NCBI RefSeq assembly: GCF_019977355.1
Contig: NZ_AP024655.1
Coordinates: 558,001 to 622,000, forward strand
DNA length: 64,000 bases
Origin: Arthrobacter sp. NicSoilB8
GTDB taxonomy: Bacteria; Actinomycetota; Actinomycetes; Actinomycetales; Micrococcaceae
Direction of reading: 5' to 3'
In this document: positions 17,323-27,145 of the stretch, piece by piece
Position numbering within the stretch: position 1 is the stretch's first letter
Layout: every line of letters begins with the position of its first letter
Notes under the pieces: model-generated
Told to the model about the DNA's origin: nothing
The model's input: only the letters and a program-made list of their open reading frames with translations
Databases searched by the model: none
Translations under genes and position numbers: made by a program

Positions 17323-17841
17323 CTAGCGGCCGGTGCCGCCGTAGACCGTGGCCTCGTCCTCGCTGTCGAGGTCAAACGCCTTGTGGATGGCCCGGACGGC
17401 GTCGTCGAGCAGGTCCGCGTGGGTGACCACCGAGATGCGGATCTCCGAGGTGGAGATCATATTGATGTTGATGCCGGCCTCGGAGAGGGCCGCGAAGAAG
17501 CGCGCGGATACGCCCGGGTGCGAGCGCATGCCGGCGCCGATCAGGGAGAGCTTGCCGATCTTCTCGTTGTATTCGATGCTCTCGAAGCCGATCCGGTCCT
17601 GCGCAGCGTGCAGGGCAGCCAGGGCCTCGGCGCCCTCGACGATCGGGAGCGTGAACGAGATGTCTGTCCGGCCGGTGCCGTGGGTGGAGACGTTCTGGAC
17701 GATCATGTCGATGTTCGAGTGGGCGTCCGCGATGACCTGGAAGATCGCGGCAGCCTTGCCGGGGATGTCCGGCACACCGACAACCGTGACCTTGGCTTCG
17801 GAACGATCGTGTGCAACACCGGAGATGATTGGCTGCTCCAA
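17323..17841 (-). CDS. aspartate kinase beta subunit from an internal in-frame start
   Basis: Inside lysC, TTG at 17841 is preceded by GAGGGAG with a 5-nt spacer, an unusually good ribosome-binding site within a coding region. It would give a 172-aa protein [17 protein letters not shown]..., matching the position of the separately translated regulatory beta subunit known from Corynebacterium and Bacillus LysC, which form alpha2beta2 enzymes. The product would hold only the two ACT domains that bind lysine and threonine. The start is inferred from the signal and family knowledge. Confidence 0.65.
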   Translation of the reverse strand: MEQPIISGVAHDRSEAKVTVVGVPDIPGKAAAIFQVIADAHSNIDMIVQNVSTHGTGRTDISFTLPIVEGAEALAALHAAQDRIGFESIEYNEKIGKLSLIGAGMRSHPGVSARFFAALSEAGININMISTSEIRISVVTHADLLDDAVRAIHKAFDLDSEDEATVYGGTGR

Positions 17842-18675
17842 GGCAACTCCCTCTTGGGTCGTGATCTTGTCGTCGGCGCCTGGCAGGACCCAGGTGCCTT
17901 CGTTCTGGCTGAATGAGGAACGGACGTGCAGCGGTACACCGAAGCGGCGGGCATATTCGACGCAGCGCAGATGCAGAATCTTAGCGCCGGATGCGGCCAG
18001 CTCCAGCATTTCCTCGCTGGAAATGCGGTCGATTTTCTTGGCCGACGGCACGACGCGCGGGTCGGCCGTGTAGACGCCGTCGACGTCGGTGAAGATCTCG
18101 CACACATCGGCGTCGAGCGCCGCGGCGAGTGCCACCGCCGTCGTGTCCGAACCGCCGCGGCCCAGAGTCGTGATCTCGTTCGTGGTGCGGCTCATGCCCT
18201 GGAACCCGGCCACGATCGCGATATGACCCTTGTCCAGGGCGGTGCGGATGCGGTGGGGGTCGACGTCGATGATCCGGGCCTTGCCGTGGATGCCGTCGGT
18301 GATCATGCCAGCCTGGGACCCGGTGAAGGACTGGGCCGAGGCGCCGAACTTGTTGATGGCCATGGCCAGCAGCGCCATGGAGATGCGCTCCCCGGCGGAG
18401 AGGAGCATGTCCATTTCCCGGGCCGGGGCGGAATCGGTCACCTGGCTTGCGAGGTCGAGGAGCTCATCAGTGGTGTCGCCCATGGCGGAGACCACGACGA
18501 CGACCTCGTCGCCGGCGTTGTGGGCATCCACGACCCGACGGGCGACGCGCTTAATGCCCTCCGCATCCGCCACCGAGGAACCGCCGAACTTCTTCACGAC
18601 AAGGTGCTTGGTGGCGGCGGCCGAGACGGGCAGCGTCTGCGATCCGGGCTGGACTTCGGTAGTGGGCAAACTCAT
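17323..18675 (-). CDS. lysC: aspartate kinase, alpha subunit
   Basis: A 450-aa aspartokinase, first enzyme of the aspartate family (lysine, threonine, methionine, diaminopimelate). [20 protein letters not shown] is the kinase nucleotide motif, [19 protein letters not shown] the aspartate-binding region, and two ACT domains fill the C-terminal 170 residues ([19 protein letters not shown] and KLSIGAGM-type [19 protein letters not shown]). The N-terminus is about 20 residues longer than in many homologues. GAGGGTG precedes the ATG. An internal start (see lysC beta) would yield the separate regulatory subunit. Confidence 0.95.
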   Translation of the reverse strand: MSLPTTEVQPGSQTLPVSAAATKHLVVKKFGGSSVADAEGIKRVARRVVDAHNAGDEVVVVVSAMGDTTDELLDLASQVTDSAPAREMDMLLSAGERISMALLAMAINKFGASAQSFTGSQAGMITDGIHGKARIIDVDPHRIRTALDKGHIAIVAGFQGMSRTTNEITTLGRGGSDTTAVALAAALDADVCEIFTDVDGVYTADPRVVPSAKKIDRISSEEMLELAASGAKILHLRCVEYARRFGVPLHVRSSFSQNEGTWVLPGADDKITTQEGVALEQPIISGVAHDRSEAKVTVVGVPDIPGKAAAIFQVIADAHSNIDMIVQNVSTHGTGRTDISFTLPIVEGAEALAALHAAQDRIGFESIEYNEKIGKLSLIGAGMRSHPGVSARFFAALSEAGININMISTSEIRISVVTHADLLDDAVRAIHKAFDLDSEDEATVYGGTGR

Positions 18676-18822
18676 TCGCGCACCCTCACTGGATCATCGG
18701 GGTTCTGGGCCAGGCAACCAAACGGCGCGACGGCATAACTTCTCCTCCCAGTTTATCGCCGTGCCGCCCGCGCCGTTGAATTGTGACCGAATGGCAGACA
18801 CACCCCGTCCCTGCCACCGGAC

Positions 18823-19137
18823 ATGCCCCGTGTTGCGGCCCGGGGGTGGGCATGCTCTCCCGTTCCGCGGGACATGCTCAGTCTTGGCGGTCAGGGGTGG
18901 GCCTGAGGGCATTGTGTCCATTCCCGGGGGCGGGCGCGGGACATGTCCTGCGGACGGGAGGGAGTGCGGGCGAGGGATGTCCGGCAGTCAAGTCCTTTGG
19001 GTGGGTATGCCCCGTGCTGCGGCCCGGTGGTGGGCATGCTCTCCCGTTCCGCGGGACATGCTCAGTCTTGGCGGTCAGGGGTGGGCCTGAGGGCATTGTG
19101 TCCATTCCCGGGGGCGGGCGCGGGACATGTCCTGCGG
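18823..19137. repeat. two 131-bp direct repeats, 184-bp period
   Basis: Copies at 18823-18953 and 19007-19137 are nearly identical, beginning ATGCCCCGTG and ending ACATGTCCTGCGG. Each holds CATGCTCA, then TGTCCA, then GGACATGTCC. The 53 bp between the copies are unique. The rest of the lysC to pseudogene gap (18676-19171) shows no gene. The same skeleton of short motifs recurs in the array at 23712-24146. Confidence 0.85.
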
Positions 19138-19171
19138 CCCGGAAGCAGCAGGCAGCGGCGAGCGGCCGGGG

Positions 19172-19696
19172 CTAGCCGCGATCCAGCCGGTAGCGCCAGG
19201 AAGGCAGCTGTTTGCCCGCGGTGTCTTCGGACACCGGAAGGAAGTGGTCCTTCCGGAAGCCCAGGCCCTCCAGCAGCCTGCGCGAAGGGAGATTGGGCTC
19301 GTAGACCCCCGCGAAAATGGTCTCGCTGCCGCGGGAGGTGAAGAACCACCCGACGAGGGCGCCGGCGGCCTCCCGGCCAAGACCTTAGCCGTGGTGCTCC
19401 GGATGCAGGATGTAGTCCAGGCACGCGGACTCGGCGGGTATCCGGCCGGGCACCGGGGGCTCCTCGGTGTTCCAAGTCCGGCCGTCCCCGATGACCTCGC
19501 CGGTGGACCGGAGTTCGAACGCCCAGCCGAAGTGGAACCACACAGCGGTTGACGACTCCGCGGCGGACAGGACCTGCCGGAGCCGGGCGTCGTTCTGCTC
19601 CGGGGTGAGCGGACCGTGCGACAGGTATCGCGTAGCGGAGAGGTGGGCGCGGAAACGGAGCAGAGCGCCGGCGTCGTCTGCTGTCAACGGACGCAA
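19172..19696 (-). pseudogene. GNAT acetyltransferase pseudogene (in-frame stop)
   Basis: The frame encodes a RimJ/RimL-type N-acetyltransferase of about 174 codons, but TAA interrupts it at 19385-19387. Before the stop it reads ...DYILHPEHHG, and after it GLGREAAGALVGWFF and the GFR-containing C-terminus ending YRLDRG, so the acetyl-CoA loop HHGYGLG has become HHG-stop-GLG, probably by a single TAC to TAA change. The upstream side also lacks an ATG or GTG: LTERLLLRPL continues in frame up to the recR stop region, leaving only TTG or CTG starts. The gene is therefore probably dead. Confidence 0.8.
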
Positions 19697-19759
19697 CAGC
19701 AGCCGCTCGGTGAGGAGCGGGGCCGGGGCGGCGCTGACGACGGGTGTGACGTACCCCCG

Positions 19760-20359
19760 TCAGCTCAGCGCGTTGCGGCGGCCCTCGAAGGCCCTGCCGA
19801 GCGTGACTTCGTCGGCGTACTCCAAGTCCCCGCCTACAGGCAGCCCGGAAGCGAGCCGGGTGACCGCGATGCCGATCGACTTGAGCATCCGGGCCAGATA
19901 CGTCGCCGTGGCCTCGCCCTCAAGGTTGGGGTCGGTGGCAATGATGATTTCCTGGATGGCGCCGTCGTTGAGCCGGGTAAGCAGCTCGCGGATCCGCAGC
20001 TGTTCCGGACCGATGCCGGCGATCGGATTGATCGCCCCGCCCAGCACGTGGTACCGGCCGCGGAACGACCGCGTCCGCTCCACCGCCAGCACGTCCTTGG
20101 ATTCCTCGACGACGCAGATCACCGAGGGATCCCGCCGCGGGTCGCGGCAGATATTGCACAGCTCTTGCTCCGTCACGTTCCCGCACACCGTGCAGAACTT
20201 GACCCGTTCCTTCACGCTGGTGATGGCGTCGACGAGCCGCTTCATGTCCTGCGGATCCGCCTCGAGGATGTGAAAAGCCAGCCGCTGGGCAGACTTGGGC
20301 CCGACTCCGGGAAGGCGTCCGAGCTCGTCTATCAGCTCTTGAACTGCACCTTCGTACAC
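19760..20359 (-). CDS. recR: recombination mediator RecR
   Basis: A 199-aa RecR, which with RecF and RecO loads RecA at single-strand gaps. [15 protein letters not shown] is the helix-hairpin-helix, [16 protein letters not shown] the four-cysteine zinc finger, [16 protein letters not shown] the Toprim start and [19 protein letters not shown] the C-terminus. GTG 20359 (VYEGAVQEL) matches the usual family start and has GAGGAC just upstream; the open frame continues far upstream only because it is antiphase to dnaX. It lies 50 bp after dnaX, the common actinobacterial order. Confidence 0.95.
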   Translation of the reverse strand: MYEGAVQELIDELGRLPGVGPKSAQRLAFHILEADPQDMKRLVDAITSVKERVKFCTVCGNVTEQELCNICRDPRRDPSVICVVEESKDVLAVERTRSFRGRYHVLGGAINPIAGIGPEQLRIRELLTRLNDGAIQEIIIATDPNLEGEATATYLARMLKSIGIAVTRLASGLPVGGDLEYADEVTLGRAFEGRRNALS

Positions 20360-20409
20360 AATGTCCTCGTTCGCTTGGTGTGGGGCCGGGACCAGCCGGC
20401 GGGGGTCTC

Positions 20410-23400
20410 TTAGAAGCGCGGCGGCAGGGGGCTTCCGTCCAGCGAGCGCTCCTCCACCAGTTTCCCGCCCAGAATACGCTCGACGGCGGCCCTGCCGAAC
20501 ACGCCCGATTCCTCGATCGTTTCGTCGTCGGCGCTCGGGATGTCCTGCACGTACACGGTGGGTGCGGCAGCCGCGCGGGCGGGGGCTTTGGCCCGCCCGG
20601 CCTCGGCCTCCGGACTGTTCGACAACCGCTGGTACAGGCTTTGCCGGCCCGTCGCGGCAGCGGCCCCGGGGGCGGCAGTCTCGGGGACTGCGGCCGGTGC
20701 CGGTGGAGCGGCAAGCGCAGTGGCAGTCCCGCGCGGTGCGGCAGCCTGCGGGGCCGCCGGCGCCGGCGCGCTTCGGGCATGGGCAGACAGTTCCGACACG
20801 AGTCCGGACGGTGCGGACACGGCGCCGGCATATTCCGGGATCTGTGCCGCCGCCGGCTCGTAGTGCACGGGTTCGGGTTCGGGCTCGGGCGCCGCAGGCT
20901 CCGCCGGCGTCACGTACCCGCCGACGTTGGAATCCGTGCCGATCGTCCAGACCCCGGGCGACTGCTCGACGGCGCGGGCCCACGGGTCAGCCGACGTGTC
21001 GGAGTCTGCGGGCGACGTCCCGGCCGGGGAGCCGGCGGCGGTGGACTCCGCCCGGGCCGGAGACTTCCGGACGGGAGCCGGGGCTGCGGGCTCGGCGCGG
21101 CGGGGCGCCGCGGTGGGTGAAGGGTCCCAATCCATGGGAGGTTCTTCATCCAGCGGAGGGGCGTCCTCATCGCGGGGCGGTCCCCAGTCGTCATCAGGAT
21201 CGGCGTAGGATCCCGACGGTTCCGAAGGCTCTGAAGAGCCGCCGGGCCTGACGCTCTGGCCAGCCGTCCGAACCGGGGCCGGGGCAGCCAGGACAGATGC
21301 CCGCGGTTCCGGTGCCGGTTCCGGTGCAGGAGCGGCGCTGGCAGCAGGCACCGCCGACGCGGGGGCGGGTGGCGTTGCCGGCGTTGAGGCGACGGGAACG
21401 TGGGCCGGAACGGGTGCTCCCGCCGGATCGGCGCCGGCGGTTGTGCTGGCCGGTGCGGCAGGCGGCTGCGGAGCAAGGCCCCAGGCAGCGTCGGCCGACG
21501 AAACCGGGGTCTCCCGGCTAGCCGGTGCTTTTGGGTTTGGCTCAGAGCTCGCCGGGCTGTTGTTTCCGCCGGCCACGGCACGGATCTGGCAGTCAATGCC
21601 GATCGTCTTGTGGATCGCCTGCCGGAGATTGTCGGCGTGGTCAGCCCGGCCGAACGCGCCCGCCAGCCCCGGAGTGGTGAATGCGAGCGTCAGGACATGG
21701 TCCTCGAAATGACCGACCTGGGCATTGGGTTCCACGAGCGCCCAGGTGCTGCGCTTGATCTTGGTGAGCGTTTGCAGGATTTCGGGCCACGCACGGCGCA
21801 AAACCTCGACGTCGGCGCCCGGGCCGGATACGGCGCCGGCTACGGGGCCGGGAACGGCGACGGGCACCGAGACAGCCGGGACCGGTTCGGGGCGTGCCGG
21901 CGCGGACGGGGCCGCCTCGGCTGCGGCAGGGCCCGCGGCTGCCGGGGCGGGCTCGACTGGCGGTGCCGCAGCAGGCCGGGACGGGGCCGCCCGGCCTGCA
22001 GCAGACTGCGACGAGGCGGCCGCGTTCTTGCTGGCCGCCGCGGGTTCGTCTACGGGCCAGTCGCTCGTGCTGACCCGCGGGGCCATGAGGGGTTCCCGGA
22101 GCGGCTCGTCCGGCCGGGCCCGGGCGGGCACGGGCGCCGCAGCCGGCTGCTGCCCGGCGGGGGACTGCCCGGCTGGTGGCAGCGCGGCTGCAGGGTTGGG
22201 AGCTGCGGCGGCCGGTGCCGCGGGCGAACCAGCACCGGAGGCCCGTGTCGCGGGAGGTTCGGCCGCGGGCGGCTGAGGGGCAGGCGTCTGCTCGGCGGGC
22301 GCAGGCGCGGCCGGGGCAGCCGCGGGGGCGCCGGCGAGGGGAGCTCCGACGTCGTTCCCGGCGTAGTTCAATCGCCGCTCGACGCGGTCGATCCGTGCCG
22401 CAATGCCGCGCTCCGTCTGTTCGGAGCTGGGCAGCAGGATGCGGGCGCACAGCAGTTCCAGGTGCAGGCGCGGCGACGTGGCCCCGGTCATCTCCGTGAG
22501 CGCGGTGTTGGTGACGTCCGCGGCGCGCGAGAGCTCGGCCGCCCCGAGATTGTGCGCCTGGTTCTGCATCCGGGCGATCTGGTCCGCCGGCATGCCCCGG
22601 AGGATGGACTGGGCGCTTTCGGGCATGGCCTGCACGATGATGAGGTCGCGGAAGCGCTCCAGCAGGTCCTCGACGAAGCGGCGGGGATCGTGACCGGTCT
22701 GGATAACCCGGTCCACGGCGCGGAAGACCGTGGCGGCGTCCGATGCGGCGACCGCCTCGACGACGTCGTCCAGCAGGGAGGCGTGCGTGTAGCCCAGGAG
22801 GGCGACCGCGAGTTCGTAGTCCAAGCCGTTTGGTCCGGCGCCGGCCATGAGCTGGTCCAGCACGGAGAGGGAGTCACGGACGGAGCCCCCGCCTGCGCGG
22901 ATGACGAGGGAGAGGACGCCGGGCGCCACGGGGACGTTCTCCTGGGTGCAGAGCAGCTCCAGGTACGCCATGAGGGGCTCCGGCGGCACCAGCCGGAAGG
23001 GGTAATGGTGCGTGCGGGAACGGATGGTGCCGATCACCTTGTCCGGCTCCGTGGTGGCGAAGATGAACTTGATGTGCTCCGGCGGCTCTTCGACGATCTT
23101 GAGCAGGGCGTTGAAGCCGGCCGAGGTGACCATGTGGGCTTCGTCAATGATGAAGATCTTGTAACGGTCCCGGACCGGGGCGTAGGTGGCCCGTTCGCGG
23201 AGGTCGCGGGCGTCGTCCACGCCACCGTGGCTGGCGGCGTCGATCTCGATGACATCCAGGGAGCCCGAGCCGCCGCGGGCGAGCTCGACACAGCTGGGGC
23301 ACTTGCCGCAGGGGGTGTCCGTGGGGCCCTCGGCGCAGTTCAGGCAGCGGGCCAGGATGCGGGCCGAGGTGGTTTTGCCGCAGCCGCGCGGGCCGGAAAA

Positions 23401-23529
23401 GAGGTAGGCGTGGTTGACGCGGTTCTTGCGCAGGGCCGTCATGAGGGGCTCGGTGACGTGCTCCTGCCCGATGACGTCCGCGAACGAATCGGGGCGGTAT
23501 CGACGGTAGAGAGCGGTAGTAACAGTCAC
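20410..23529 (-). CDS. dnaX: DNA polymerase III subunits gamma/tau
   Basis: A 1039-aa clamp-loader ATPase. The N-terminal 360 residues are well conserved: [18 protein letters not shown], Walker A in [14 protein letters not shown], a four-cysteine zinc module (CLNC...CGKCPSC), Walker B IIDEAHM, and the sensor [13 protein letters not shown]. The long middle and C-terminal parts are Ala/Pro-rich with two islands (about 580-660 and the end [16 protein letters not shown]) conserved in tau proteins. It is much longer than E. coli DnaX (643) because of these linkers. The start is GTG with a -10 box 6 nt upstream and no Shine-Dalgarno, so it is probably leaderless. I see no clear slippery frameshift site for a separate gamma form. 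Confidence 0.95.
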   Translation of the reverse strand: MTVTTALYRRYRPDSFADVIGQEHVTEPLMTALRKNRVNHAYLFSGPRGCGKTTSARILARCLNCAEGPTDTPCGKCPSCVELARGGSGSLDVIEIDAASHGGVDDARDLRERATYAPVRDRYKIFIIDEAHMVTSAGFNALLKIVEEPPEHIKFIFATTEPDKVIGTIRSRTHHYPFRLVPPEPLMAYLELLCTQENVPVAPGVLSLVIRAGGGSVRDSLSVLDQLMAGAGPNGLDYELAVALLGYTHASLLDDVVEAVAASDAATVFRAVDRVIQTGHDPRRFVEDLLERFRDLIIVQAMPESAQSILRGMPADQIARMQNQAHNLGAAELSRAADVTNTALTEMTGATSPRLHLELLCARILLPSSEQTERGIAARIDRVERRLNYAGNDVGAPLAGAPAAAPAAPAPAEQTPAPQPPAAEPPATRASGAGSPAAPAAAAPNPAAALPPAGQSPAGQQPAAAPVPARARPDEPLREPLMAPRVSTSDWPVDEPAAASKNAAASSQSAAGRAAPSRPAAAPPVEPAPAAAGPAAAEAAPSAPARPEPVPAVSVPVAVPGPVAGAVSGPGADVEVLRRAWPEILQTLTKIKRSTWALVEPNAQVGHFEDHVLTLAFTTPGLAGAFGRADHADNLRQAIHKTIGIDCQIRAVAGGNNSPASSEPNPKAPASRETPVSSADAAWGLAPQPPAAPASTTAGADPAGAPVPAHVPVASTPATPPAPASAVPAASAAPAPEPAPEPRASVLAAPAPVRTAGQSVRPGGSSEPSEPSGSYADPDDDWGPPRDEDAPPLDEEPPMDWDPSPTAAPRRAEPAAPAPVRKSPARAESTAAGSPAGTSPADSDTSADPWARAVEQSPGVWTIGTDSNVGGYVTPAEPAAPEPEPEPVHYEPAAAQIPEYAGAVSAPSGLVSELSAHARSAPAPAAPQAAAPRGTATALAAPPAPAAVPETAAPGAAAATGRQSLYQRLSNSPEAEAGRAKAPARAAAAPTVYVQDIPSADDETIEESGVFGRAAVERILGGKLVEERSLDGSPLPPRF

Positions 23530-23535
23530 AGATAA

Positions 23536-23541
23536 ACCCTA
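23536..23541 (-). promoter_or_regulatory. TAGGGT -10 box of leaderless dnaX
   Basis: On the minus strand TAGGGT is followed by TTATCT (6 nt) and then the GTG start of dnaX. It lies between the SRP RNA gene and dnaX, giving dnaX a promoter of its own. Confidence 0.6.
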
Positions 23542-23564
23542 CCAATCGGCACAGACATAAAAGA

Positions 23565-23648
23565 CCCCTCATGCACCCGCCAGAGCCCGCTTACCCTTGC
23601 TACCTTCCGGTCCTGGGGGAGTTCAACAGGATGACGCCACATGAGGGG
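23565..23648 (-). ncRNA. ffs: signal recognition particle RNA, small bacterial type
   Basis: On the minus strand the sequence contains CCAGGACCGGAAGGTAGCAA, the conserved SRP helix 8 with its GGAA tetraloop and asymmetric internal loop. The ends pair as CCCCTCATG...CATGAGGGG. The length of about 84 nt fits the 4.5S-type RNA. It binds Ffh to target membrane and secreted proteins. Its place beside dnaX is usual in actinobacteria. Ends are set by the terminal stem and may be off by a few nt. Confidence 0.9.
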
Positions 23649-23711
23649 CCGTCAGCAATATTACCCGACGATTGGGTGTGCCCCGAATCGGGCCGGCCTG
23701 GCCCTGATTCC

Positions 23712-24146
23712 CCCGGGGGACATGCTCATCTTTCGAGACCAGGGCAGGGCGGGGCTGGGCGGAACAGGGCGGAATGGGACTATGTCCAGCCCCCGCACGC
23801 GGCGTGGGGCATGTCTCGCGGTGGGGCTGGGCGGCCGGGGGCATGCTCATTTTTCGAGGCCAGGGCTGGGCGGAATGGGACTATGTCCAGCCCCCGCGTG
23901 CAGCGTGGGGCATGTCTCGCGGCGGGGCTGGGCGGCCCGGGGGCATGCTCATCTTTCGAGACCAGGGCAGGGCGGGGCTGGGCGGAACAGGGCGGAATGG
24001 GACTATGTCCAGCCCCCGCGTGCAGCGTGGGGCATGTCCCCCGGTGGGGCTGGGCGGCCCGGGGGCATGCTCATTTTTCGAGGCCAGGGCTGAGCGGAAT
24101 GGGACTATGTCCAGCCCCCGCGTGCAGCGTGGGGCATGTCCCCCGG
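23712..24146. repeat. tandem array of four 102-122 bp units (A-B-A-B)
   Basis: Four units start with CATGCTCAT at 23721, 23842, 23944 and 24066. Units 1 and 3 are a longer type (CTTTCGAGACCAGGGCAGGG), units 2 and 4 a shorter type (TTTTCGAGGCCAGGGCTG), so the array is a duplicated dimer of about 223 bp. All units contain GGGACTATGTCCAGCCCCCG and GGGGCATGTC. Open frames crossing the array are by-products of its G+C-rich periodicity. It fills the gap between the SRP RNA and tRNA-Ser genes; nothing else is seen there. Confidence 0.9.
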
Positions 24147-24178
24147 AGGAGTGTCGGACCGGGGCGTGCGGGGCTCAA

Positions 24179-24208
24179 TTGGGCGAAGCCGGAAAGTTCA
24201 GGTATTCT
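24179..24208 (+). promoter_or_regulatory. probable promoter of tRNA-Ser
   Basis: TTGGGC at 24179-24184 and TATTCT at 24203-24208 are 18 nt apart, about 28 nt before the tRNA 5' end. Confidence 0.5.
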
Positions 24209-24236
24209 AGTATCTGCTTTTGATTCAGAAGCAACT

Positions 24237-24321
24237 GGAGAATTCGCCTAGCGGCCTATGGCGCACGCCTGGAACGCGTGTTGGGTTAACGCCCTCGGGG
24301 GTTCAAATCCCCCATTCTCCG
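24237..24321 (+). tRNA. tRNA-Ser (anticodon GGA)
   Basis: Acceptor arms GGAGAAT and ATTCTCC pair, with G as the discriminator. The anticodon loop CTGGAAC gives GGA, reading UCC/UCU serine codons. A long variable arm (TTGGGTTAACGCCCTC) and the T-loop GGTTCAAATCC are typical of a class II tRNA. CCA is not encoded. Confidence 0.95.
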
Positions 24322-24326
24322 CGGTT

Positions 24327-24356
24327 GGCCCCGGTCCCTTGGACCGGGGCCTTTTT
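24327..24356 (+). terminator. intrinsic terminator after tRNA-Ser
   Basis: GGCCCCGGTCC and GGACCGGGGCC form an 11-bp perfect stem with the loop CTT, followed by TTTTT. Confidence 0.92.
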
Positions 24357-24511
24357 GCGTCTGCATGCCTTGGCTTCCCTGGCGCTATGGGGGTTTACAG
24401 GACACGAGAGCTTCCCCGCGAGCCGGCCAAGCGGCCCGGGCAGGCCACGGGCCCTGTCCGCCCGCCGCCCGTGCGCCCGCCGTCAGCCCACCCAGCGAGC
24501 CACATCCAGGC

Positions 24512-25423
24512 TCAGGCGCGGTAGCCCAGCCGGCGCAGACGGGTCCGGGCCGCCTGCTCGCTCGGCCCCACCCGGCCCAGGGCAAGATGCACCACCCACA
24601 GCGTCACCCGCGTGGCCAGCTTTACCGGCAGCGGGAACGGGCCCAGCCGCGCGGTCCGCAGCCCCAGCAGCTCGCGGTACTTGGGCTCGAGGCTGGCCAC
24701 GGCGGCCGCGAACAGCACCCGGTAGCCCGGCCGGAGCGCGGGGTGGAGGGGCGGGTCGCGGATGAACGCCACCGTTTCGGCGACCCGCTCATCGGAGCGG
24801 AGTTCGCCGTCGTCGTACCAGCGGTCCAGTTGCCGCCGCATTTCCGCCTCGCTCAGCGGAGGGGACTCCACGCCCATGAGCCGGCCGGCTTGGGCCCACT
24901 CACGGACGTAGGCATCCGGGCCGCCCGGAATCGGCCGGCCCCACAGTTTGTGGGCCGAGAGGAAGGCGTCCGTAAAGGCAATGTGGACCCAGCTGAGCAG
25001 CTCGGGATCATTGGCCGCATAAGTGCGTGCGACGCCGTGGCCGTCCACGAATTGTCCTTGAACTGACCGGTGGAGCCGCAGGACCCAGTCTGACGCGGCC
25101 CGGGCCGCGTCCGTGGAGCCGTAAGAAACGGTGAAGATCCAGCGGATGGTGCCCGCGAGCCGGCCCAGCGGGTCCTCGCGGAAGCGCGAATGGTCGTGGA
25201 CCCCGGCCAGCGCGCCGGGATGGAGCGCCTGCATCAGGAGTGCCCGGACGCCCGCCACGATGGTGGGCATGTCCCCGTGCACGGCCCAGACCGCAGACCC
25301 CGGCAAGTGATAGCCGGCGTCGTCCCCCTCGGCAAGGCGGGGCACCCACTCCGGCACGGCCTCGCGCGTCCCGGTGAAGGTCTGTTTGAGTTCGGCCTGC
25401 CATTCCCTGAGGAGGTTGCGCAT
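24512..25423 (-). CDS. oxygenase MpaB family protein (DUF2236)
   Basis: A 303-aa protein of the MpaB/DUF2236 family, heme-dependent oxygenases related to latex-clearing protein Lcp and the mycophenolic acid enzyme MpaB'. Family signatures are a tryptophan/histidine-rich helical core: ALLMQALHPGALAGVHDHS near residue 70 (with candidate heme histidines), GTIRWIFTVSYGS, and WVHIAFTDAFLSAHKLWG. The substrate is unknown. ATG 25423 is chosen because the family N-terminus starts near here; the frame is open another 73 codons upstream. The first bases of this gene recur 1.5 kb away at 26901-26930, a trace of a local duplication. Confidence 0.82.
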   Translation of the reverse strand: MRNLLREWQAELKQTFTGTREAVPEWVPRLAEGDDAGYHLPGSAVWAVHGDMPTIVAGVRALLMQALHPGALAGVHDHSRFREDPLGRLAGTIRWIFTVSYGSTDAARAASDWVLRLHRSVQGQFVDGHGVARTYAANDPELLSWVHIAFTDAFLSAHKLWGRPIPGGPDAYVREWAQAGRLMGVESPPLSEAEMRRQLDRWYDDGELRSDERVAETVAFIRDPPLHPALRPGYRVLFAAAVASLEPKYRELLGLRTARLGPFPLPVKLATRVTLWVVHLALGRVGPSEQAARTRLRRLGYRA

Positions 25424-25602
25424 GGTTAATTCTCGCGCATTAAAAAGCTTGGCCGAACGCTGGCCCGGAGTGCCCGAAACGACCCCGCGGAATGCCCTAA
25501 AGGCGCGCCGATCGGGGCACCCGGATGCATTCACCTGTGTTCCCATGGGAGCGTAACCCCGCCGAGATTGGGGTCTGGCGGGCCTCTCGCAGGAGTTGCT
25601 AC

Positions 25603-26883
25603 GTGGGAAAGCACTGGCGAAACCAACCCGGGCAGGGGACAAGCCGGCCCTGGTCGATCATCGCCGTGATCCTTGCGGTGTGTACTCTTGCGGCCCTCAC
25701 CACGGTGGCGGCCTGGGCTAATAGCCCGCAACCCGCGCCGCTTTCCAGCGTGCCAGCCGTGGCAGGGGGCGGGGGAGAAGCTCGCCGAGCAGCGGCGGCC
25801 GTGGCAAACGACGCGGGCGGAAGCTCCCGCCAGCCTTCCCCGGGAACCTTCACCGCGGATGTCAATGCCCTGCTTTCCTTCAGCCGTACTGAGATCAGAA
25901 CCATCTCCAAGGATGGCGAGCGCGAGCTGAACCTCGCGTCCCTTAGCCTGTCGCGTCCGTCGTTGGGGTCCCTGATGGCACCCCTCGAGAAACTGACCCC
26001 GACGTCCGGGTTCGGACTTCGGTTCAACCCCCTGACCGGCCTGGCGGGCGAATTTCACTGGGGACAGGACTTTGCCGCACCCTGTGGCACGCGGGTTTAC
26101 GCGGCCGACACGGGAGCAGTACGGTCCGTTGGCTGGCACCCGTGGGGCGGCGGCAACCGGGCCGAAGTCGACCATGGAAACGGGCTCATTACGACCTACA
26201 ACCACCTCGAATCCATTGCCGTCAAGACGGGCGAGTCCGTCCACGTGGGGCAGGTAATCGCCCGGGTGGGCACTACGGGTTCGTCCACCGGCTGCCACCT
26301 CCATTTTGAGACCATCGCTAACGGCAAGCACTCCAACCCGATGAACTGGAAGCTGGTGCCCATCAGGCAGCTCGACCCCCTCGGGGACATCCAGATGATC
26401 AGTTACCTCCCGGGCACCAATGTCCCGGAGACTAAGCCCCATTGGGCCATCCCGATCTCGGAGGACAAGTCGCACACGGTCACGGGCGGGGACAAGGAGT
26501 CCCACGTTCCAGGTCCGCCGGATGGAATGGGCCCCTCCACCCCCACCCCCCGCCCCCCGGAGAGCCCGACGACGTCCACCTCGCCTCCCAGCGGATCCGG
26601 TACGCCGACGCCCACAACGAGCGTTACCGACACGGTGACTCCCTCGACCACGTCGAGCACTCCGCCCCAGTCGCCGACTACATCGCCCCCGTCGACCACA
26701 TCGCCTCCGTCAACTACATCGCCTCCGTCAACAACGCCGCCCCCGTCGCCGAGCACATCGCCTCCGCCACCACCTCCGCCGCCGTCAACAACGCCGCCTC
26801 CGTCGCCGGGCACATCGCCGCCGCCACCCCCGCCGCCGCCCCAGTCTGCAACGTTGGCGCCGTCGTCGCCGCCCGCGTCGTGA
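25603..26883 (+). CDS. M23 family metallopeptidase, copy 1
   Basis: A 426-aa secreted or membrane-anchored peptidoglycan endopeptidase. GTG 25603 ([10 protein letters not shown]) has AGGAG 7 nt upstream; one hydrophobic segment (about 19-40) is a signal peptide or anchor. The LytM domain (about 135-255) keeps the zinc ligands: [12 protein letters not shown] (His and Asp) and the HLH of GCHLHFE, with [16 protein letters not shown] between. The last 100 residues are a Pro/Thr/Ser low-complexity tail, probably cell-wall spanning or disordered. A paralogue follows 260 bp downstream. Confidence 0.88.
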   Translation: MGKHWRNQPGQGTSRPWSIIAVILAVCTLAALTTVAAWANSPQPAPLSSVPAVAGGGGEARRAAAAVANDAGGSSRQPSPGTFTADVNALLSFSRTEIRTISKDGERELNLASLSLSRPSLGSLMAPLEKLTPTSGFGLRFNPLTGLAGEFHWGQDFAAPCGTRVYAADTGAVRSVGWHPWGGGNRAEVDHGNGLITTYNHLESIAVKTGESVHVGQVIARVGTTGSSTGCHLHFETIANGKHSNPMNWKLVPIRQLDPLGDIQMISYLPGTNVPETKPHWAIPISEDKSHTVTGGDKESHVPGPPDGMGPSTPTPRPPESPTTSTSPPSGSGTPTPTTSVTDTVTPSTTSSTPPQSPTTSPPSTTSPPSTTSPPSTTPPPSPSTSPPPPPPPPSTTPPPSPGTSPPPPPPPPQSATLAPSSPPAS

Positions 26884-26900
26884 ACTGAGACCGCGACACC

Positions 26901-26930
26901 GCCTGCCATTCCCTGCGGACGTTGCGCATG
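26901..26930. repeat. 30-bp echo of the MpaB gene start
   Basis: This 30-bp stretch, GCCTGCCATTCCCTG then GTTGCGCATG, matches 25395-25424 (start codon region of the MpaB gene) with two mismatches. It lies in front of the second M23 gene in the same relative place as the real MpaB start lies before the first M23 gene. Confidence 0.8.
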
Positions 26931-27145
26931 CCCCGTTCTTACCCGGCTCCGCGGTGCCCGGCACCTGCAATTCGGCCGGGGACTACTGGGCCGTCAGGGG
27001 CGCACTACTGGGGACGCCCGGGGATTTCCGATTGGGACCGCAAAAGGGGCATGCGGACGGTTCACAGACCCGGCGGTGTGTGGTCCCATGGGGAAGTAGG
27101 TCCGTGAAGATTGGGGTCTGGCGAACATATGGCGGGGGTCACATC

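Noticed and set aside
20360..20983. Long N-terminal extension of RecR
   Set aside because: The frame is open upstream only because it runs antiphase through the end of dnaX; a GTG with a ribosome-binding site gives the normal 199-aa RecR.
21400..23535. A 711-codon open frame on the plus strand opposite dnaX
   Set aside because: It is complementary to the dnaX coding frame, rich in Arg and Gly, and has no recognisable family.
23712..24146. CRISPR array
   Set aside because: Units are over 100 bp and vary mainly by short internal insertions; there are no short constant repeats alternating with unique spacers and no cas genes.
23571..24251. Open frames across the tandem repeat array, possibly a repeat protein
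   Set aside because: Three frames are open on the plus strand with the same repeated text, there is no ribosome-binding site, and one frame begins inside the SRP RNA gene.
25440..25602. c-di-AMP (ydaO-type) riboswitch upstream of the M23 gene
   Set aside because: These riboswitches often precede wall hydrolases in actinobacteria, but I could not find the conserved GGGGGAACC and CCCGUCAGCUAACC-like segments in either M23 leader.
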